Assembly: GCA_902702965.1 (NCBI GenBank)
Contig: CACRXP010000386.1
Coordinates: forward strand, 76,615-140,614
Reading direction: 5' to 3'
Length of the DNA stretch: 64,000 nt
DNA from: Spirometra erinaceieuropaei
Lineage: Eukaryota > Platyhelminthes > Cestoda > Diphyllobothriidea > Diphyllobothriidae
Shown here: positions 58,931-64,000 of the stretch, piece by piece
Layout of the letters: each line of letters opens with the position of its first letter
How positions within the stretch are numbered: the first letter of the stretch is position 1
Notes under the pieces: generated by a model
Told to the model about the DNA's origin: nothing
The model's input: the letters and a program-made list of their open reading frames with translations, nothing else
Databases searched by the model: none
Program-made: the position numbers and the translations under genes

Positions 58931-61343
58931 CTGCCTTACTGAACCGTATCTAAATTAATTCAAAAGCATAAACAATACCACGAATCCACAGGAGGCCGTT
59001 TTTGAATCCATACTGGCAGTGTAGGCTGTTGGAAAGCCACCATACCTGAAATTACATTATTAAAGGATATTTAAGTGTAAACTTCCCTAACAGACTATTT
59101 TCAGAGGTTATTCTATTTGTGCTGTCATTAATAGGGTTTTGCATTGACAGACTTTGCACATTGACAGATGAAGTTAACGCAATTAAAACTATTTTTGACG
59201 TTTTTTGGATTTTCCGATTTTCTAAAAAACTTGATATTTCTAAACAATGCAACATTACCTTTGGGGTTCCATTTATGCTTTTAATCCCCGCAAATTTTTT
59301 ATTTATTAACACAGATACTGGGTCCATGCATTGGTGTCGGTTTGCGAGTGATAAGCAATCATTCGTAAATTTAGGTAATTTTTATGAGTTAGGTCACATA
59401 CTGTAAGTCATTCTAACCCTCAATTTTTAATCTTTTCTGCCATTTGGACGGAAAGCGCTACTTTTACTGTGTGTCCATTCAGTTCGGTATAAGTCTACAA
59501 ACAAAACAAGGTTCTAGGAGTTTACTGTAACTCTGCTCTCTGGCAAGATCGGATCTTGTTAATCGCCTGTAGCCGTTGGATTCGCACTATTTTGCTCCGC
59601 CATCCAGTGTTGATTAGCCGCTGACAAACCGCGTCCAACGCCAAAAACCTACGGGACGAAATTGTCTGGTAGATACAGTGAGCTCTAGCCGTTATTTTTA
59701 CCACCTAGACGCGCATTCAGGAAGCCAGCGTCCAATCCTTCGCGCTCCGTGTGCTGAGGCCCTCACTCGCCTCTGGTACAGCTTACAGTAGATCTTGGCT
59801 GATTACTTCTCTTCAGATTCTTTGCACCGCTTTGGTGCACAGTACACGGCCAGATTCAGATGTGTCAAGCCTGCAGGTCTCCGTTATCACCTCCCGGTAG
59901 GCAGCAAGAATGCATAAATTAACCGCATTTGTAAGCCAGAACGACCTCACTGGCAACGCTATGTTTCGTCGTCCTGTGTCCCCCGTCTCCCCCGCGCACG
60001 GTTTGTCCGTCTATTCAGCCGGACTGTAAGTATAACTGGCAAAGACCCCAAGGCAGTCCCTCAGACCGACTGAACGCTTCCCTTGAATAAATTTAAATCG
60101 GCCATAACTGACTAGCTGCAGTTGTGTGCATCAGTAGCTCTGGCTTTTACTCCTTCAGTCTCTCGCCACTACCCTGATCGCAGTTGACATATGACTGAAT
60201 TCCAAGTAGTGCAAAGGCTTCATCTTAAAATTTTTACCTTGACACACGAAGAGGGTGCGTTAGACGGGTGACAAAGGATTGGTAAGACGCTAGTTTGTTT
60301 CAGACAGTACTCCAGCAAATCAACAACACGATAAAGGGGCGGGTCCATGTACTGAACGTCCTGAGAGGTTATACATCCAAATTCTCGATTTCGGGCAGTG
60401 TCTGTGACCCTTAAGTGAAAGGGTGGCTACTTTTGTTTGCAATTCAAAAGGTAACTCACCTGCCGTCCAGCAGCGTCATTTCATACCCTCGACGCCTTGA
60501 ATAGTAGGCTGGTGGGAAAACAACAGTCGATTGTCTCATGGTTACGATTTAAAGTTTCTAGTGAATAAGTTGCATTTTAAAGTGTAGCGTTTGATACCTA
60601 TTTTTGAAGTTTACGTTATGCTATCGAATAGGACATTAGTTTTCTCAAGATGCTTCTTTGGAAATTCAGAATTCACCTGTGTATTGTTAGACCGTCAACT
60701 AGGACCTCCCATCAGACAAAAAGGGTTAGAACAGGCTTGGCTCGAGCACGCCAGGTTGCGGGGTTGACCGCTGTGATCGATGTCCCACCCTGAGGAAGGG
60801 AGTTAGCCGAGCCCTTTGGCAACAAGCGCCCGAGGACTTAGATAAGCACCAGCTTACAGAGCGGAAGGTAGCAGTGTGACCTAGAAACTTACCCCATTGT
60901 CCTACAACAGCTGAATCTCGGAAGTTGAGAAAGTCGGCGGCAATGCTAAGAGCACTGACTTGGCCAATTTTGACGTGGTTGCCATAATTGTTTCGGCATG
61001 CCTCAAGTGAGCGGCATATCTCTGACCTGTTCCAATTGCGGGAAAGAAGTTGGCACCTTCGTTTCTTACTCAAACTCAGTGTCTAGGGTCCATCTAGGTT
61101 GTCGTATAGCAACAAACGACTCATTATTGAGAGCGCTTTCCTATGCTGCAGATGCTTACTTTGATTGTACCCACTCAGTACGACATTTCCAGACAGTCAG
61201 CAATCCACTTTCAGTATCACAGTAGGAGCAAGCATTTGGTTGTATTTTTCATTCTGAAAATATCAATGCGGTCCTATTGGCCCTCCAGCCCAGTAAACTT
61301 TTCATCTTTTTTTTAAACTTTCACCCTCCCCTTCACCCGTCAG

Positions 61344-61681
61344 GATGCTACCCACAAACCCGGTTCCGTTGTTTCTCATCGAAAAGGAGGAGGAAACTTA
61401 ATCAGTTGTCCAGACGCGACCGCTGACTCTAGCGTGACCCCTAGGCCCGGGAATCCCCCGTCCGTCAGATTTCGCAGAAAAAGTCTACGCTCCACCTCCT
61501 GTTGCAGTAAGGTGAACAAACGCGAAGGTCAGCTTATCAATTTCCACAAGCATAAACGCGAGTACGCAGTCCTCTCGAAGTTGATTGAGTTGCAGCGCTC
61601 AACTAAACGTTTCAGTCTGGTGGAGAACAAGGAATTCGCCGCCTGGTTGCGCTCTCTACCCCTCTTGTCTGAAGATGAGGC
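61344..61681 (+). CDS. RGL: RGL-like exon h: end of Ser-rich insert and RasGEF C-terminal helices
   Basis: Excellent acceptor (CCCTCCCCTTCACCCGTCAG, ends 61343) and donor GAGGC|GTGAGT at 61682. The first 60 or so residues are basic and Ser-rich (SVRFRRKSLRSTSCCSKV). Then EGQLINFHKHKREYAVLSKL and FAAWLRSLPLLSEDEA match the E-G-x-L-I-N-F-x-K-R-R-x-E-(Y/F)-x-x-L...F-x-x-W-(F/L)-x-x-x-x-x-L-S-E-x-E-(S/A) end of RGL RasGEF domains. Phase 0 in, phase 2 out. The frame is open from the acceptor onward with no stop. Confidence 0.88.
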
Positions 61682-63328
61682 GTGAGTTTTCAGTATCTTT
61701 TGGACACACTGTTACAACTGTAATGTAAACGTAGACTTGAGAAGGGATGGATCTATGGGAGCTTTATTTTTCCCCGACTCCCCTGGTGTGGCCCTGGGGC
61801 TGACGAAAGTCATTTTGTGGAAGGGTGGACAACTGGGGCCGTTTATAGAGAGGACTTTGGAGTTACACCAGAAGCCGCTTGCGTAACGGTGAAGAAGCGT
61901 GCTGATGAGTCAAGTCCTGTCGGCTGCCCCACACAGCCTCAAAGAGTCGAGGAAACACTTATCAGGACTTGTAGTAAGTACCGGTGTGCTCTTCTAATTG
62001 GTAAAGTCTTGCCTTTCGTGGGTGTAAAATACTCACGTTCAAGTCCAATGCCTGAGGAAAAGTGACATTTCGGTTTTAAAACAGCCTCGTGGTCTTCTAC
62101 CTCTACTGTCAGATTTTCTGACGGCTTCAAAATTGCAGATTTATGAATAAGGCTCTATGCTTTGTTACTGGCACTAACGCATTATTCAGAACAGTCATGT
62201 AAGCGTCTCGAAAATATCGCAATAACAAAGAAGTGTAGGGGTGAAACACTACTTTTGCCGAGTTATAAGTCTCAAAAGAACACAATTTTCTGCAAGGTGA
62301 GCATAAAAAGTGATTATTTGCACATGCTTGGACGTTCGCCTGAATTGAAACGAACGCTGTAAATTCACAGAAACTCATGCTTATGACGCTATTTTTCCCA
62401 TGGAGATGGTAGTAAAACCCCAAATAAGCAACATTTTCCATATGAAATTAGAGTTTCACGTGTTTCGCCACAACCAATGCTGTACTGTAGAAACAAACGG
62501 CTGCTCAAAGAAAACAAAGTGATGCGAAGGGGTTACTTAAATTAGTTAGAAGGGAGCGCGGACTCCACAGACAGCGAAAATGGATACGCATCAATTTCAT
62601 AACTCTGTCACAGTGAGAGTACGAATACGTGAACATTTAGTTGAAGCCGCCTAAGCATTTCGAATGTCGAAAGTCAGTCATGTCCGGATATATCTCGTTA
62701 ATCAGTGAAGGCAGAAGAATATTTGTAACAAAGGGCGTTATTCAGCATGGGCACTGTGGGCCGCGTGTTAAAATACACAAAACCAACGTATTTTCTAAGG
62801 CCACTTGGTTAGATACGGGAATACGGACTCCCGAACTACGGGTGACCTCGCACTAAATTCCTAGGGAGTACATTCTCCCGCGTCCCGGCCTTAACCCTAA
62901 TACTAACCCACGTACCCTTAACCCTTATCCTCCCAACACTGGCTCTCACCCTTATCCCCTCCCCTTCCACCGAAATTTGTCTCAAAGCAACCTGTGGTAC
63001 GGGGGGTAGGCAGAATACCGTGCCGTATAGATTACGTAAGTTTATTTATATCCCAAGCATTACTTGCGGGCTTTATTTGGCAATTCTCCGTCAGGAGCTT
63101 TGGATTTGCGTCGAGGGACCTACAAAGAAGTTGACAGGAGCGCATTTTCGGAAGTTGAGGGGTAAAGCATGCAAAAACGGGGAGTTACAACAAAGGTTCA
63201 CTCCGTCTGGAAAGTTCTTCCATTTTTGCCACTGAACTACGCCTGAATTTTTTCTATAAAATGAGTCAAGTAAAAGTTACCCTGGAACTAAATTTCCTGA
63301 CCTGTTCTTTCTTAATTTGTCTATGCAG
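61682..63328 (+). other. Intron h-i (1.6 kb)
   Basis: Contains the second CCCTAA-like dispersed repeat (62800-63015). No other feature recognised. Confidence 0.5.
62800..63015. repeat. Dispersed repeat with CCCTAA-like core, copy 2
   Basis: CACTAAATTCC, CCTTAACCCTAATACTAACC and AACCTGTGGTACGGGGGGT recur in the same order as at 58674-58930. Confidence 0.55.
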
Positions 63329-63373
63329 AATCCGTCGGGCCATGGAACTGGAGTCTGGATCACGGTCACCCAG
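63329..63373 (+). CDS. RGL: RGL-like exon i: last residues of RasGEF domain
   Basis: Acceptor TTGTCTATGCAG before 63329, donor CCCAG|GTACTT at 63374. After completing the Ala codon left open by exon h it reads IRRAMELESGSRSP. RGL proteins have Y-x-L-S-x-E-(I/L)-E-P directly after L-S-E-x-E-S, so M-E-L-E falls in the right place. The exon is only 45 bases, so it rests on phase and position. The gene should continue to an RA (Ras-association) domain beyond the window. Confidence 0.65.
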
Positions 63374-64000
63374 GTACTTACTGTTTTCTTTAGTCTTCTG
63401 ACGTTTTTTCCTCTCCTAAGCCGTCCTGGAATAAACGCTCGTGTGATAAACCTCAAACAAGCGGGTTCAATAACCATTTTCGGTTTAATAGATGCCTCCT
63501 TCAACGGGGCATAGGTAGTCAACTGTATGCAATATTCGCCAACAAACGACGCACTTAGATTGTTCTCAGAGTCCAAAGGGATAGGTATGCTCCCATTCTA
63601 GTGTTTCTACATATCAAATCTACGCCGACGCAAATTGACTGGAGGGGAGGCATTGGTTTATGGCGCTGGTGACTCGTCAGTCCAACCTCACCTGTCGACC
63701 AGGTGCGGTGTGTGTGTGTTTGTTTGTTTGTTTGTTTCGCTCTCCAAACGGGCCACGTGGTAGATGCGCTGGACCAACACGGGGGCCACATCGGATTCTG
63801 GCAAGAGTTATCCCGCGCAGTAACAAATGCCAACATTTAGGGGGTACGGTGACAGACCCTGTAGTCGGCAGTCGTCGCACGAACTGGGACCACCGCCGTG
63901 GCTTTAAAGGCTGCTGACTGACGCAAATCTCAGCTGCGCCCACCTCGCAACACCAACTCATAACCGTCTCCAACGGGTCCACGGTGTCAGCAGACATTCC
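63374..64000 (+). other. Downstream intron sequence
   Basis: A (TG)n/(TTTG)n microsatellite at 63707-63736. No further exon recognised; the RA domain is not visible. Confidence 0.4.

Larger units (their letters stand above)
53411..61343 (+). other. Intron g-h (about 7.9 kb), repeat-filled
   Basis: Holds a MITE-like copy with a SINE composite inserted (54154-54819), a Penelope-like remnant (55560-57110), the second fold-back element (57579-58580) and a CCCTAA-like repeat (58674-58930). The stretches 53411-54150, 54820-55560 and 58931-61343 show nothing I can name. Confidence 0.5.

Noticed and set aside
1..64000. Prokaryotic features: operons, CRISPR, phage or defence systems
   Set aside because: No ribosome-binding-site-linked gene series, spacer arrays or prokaryotic families; introns and retroelements mark the sequence as eukaryotic.

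Overview
This window is eukaryotic, not bacterial. It has spliced exons with GT/AG boundaries, long introns, dense retrotransposon debris and one run of Ns (47536-48003). The LTR element is of the CsRN1 type (tRNA-Trp primer site, C-x2-H-x9-C-x3-C Gag finger), and the non-LTR and Penelope-like families look like those of flatworms. A tapeworm or fluke with a large, repeat-rich genome is the best guess; the species is inferred, not shown.

Left half (1-30.5 kb): almost wall-to-wall retroelements, nested in one another. Three non-LTR families can be told apart by their coding tails and are called A, B and C here. A occurs on the minus strand (230-2110, 2330-5440) and the plus strand (5440-8340, 21925-22460, 24930-25998). 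B occurs at 8600-16372 (interrupted) and 26744-30478 (the most complete). C occurs at 16380-19840 and 19845-21445. A well-preserved Ty3/gypsy element lies at 11409-16136, with 242-bp LTRs (5 differences) and a 5-bp target duplication. It sits inside what looks like a 456-bp solo LTR, which itself sits inside the 3' end of a B element.

Right half (32-64 kb): this carries the one host gene I can recognise, a RalGDS/RGL-type guanine nucleotide exchange factor for a Ral-like GTPase. It is on the plus strand and spread over at least nine exons from 32038 to 63373. Splice phases agree at every junction I placed. The exons encode the REM (RasGEF-N) domain and then the CDC25-type RasGEF catalytic domain. 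Two long Ser/Thr-rich stretches interrupt the catalytic domain. The first exon(s) and the RA domain were not found and may lie outside the window.

The introns of this gene hold a different repeat population: tRNA-derived SINEs, a MITE-like family with terminal inverted repeats (one copy split by a SINE composite with a 12-bp target duplication), two roughly 1-kb fold-back elements, two Penelope-like fragments, and CCCTAA-like low-complexity repeats. No rRNA, functional tRNA gene, CRISPR array or operon structure was seen. Most short open frames in the window are chance or are pieces of dead transposons.
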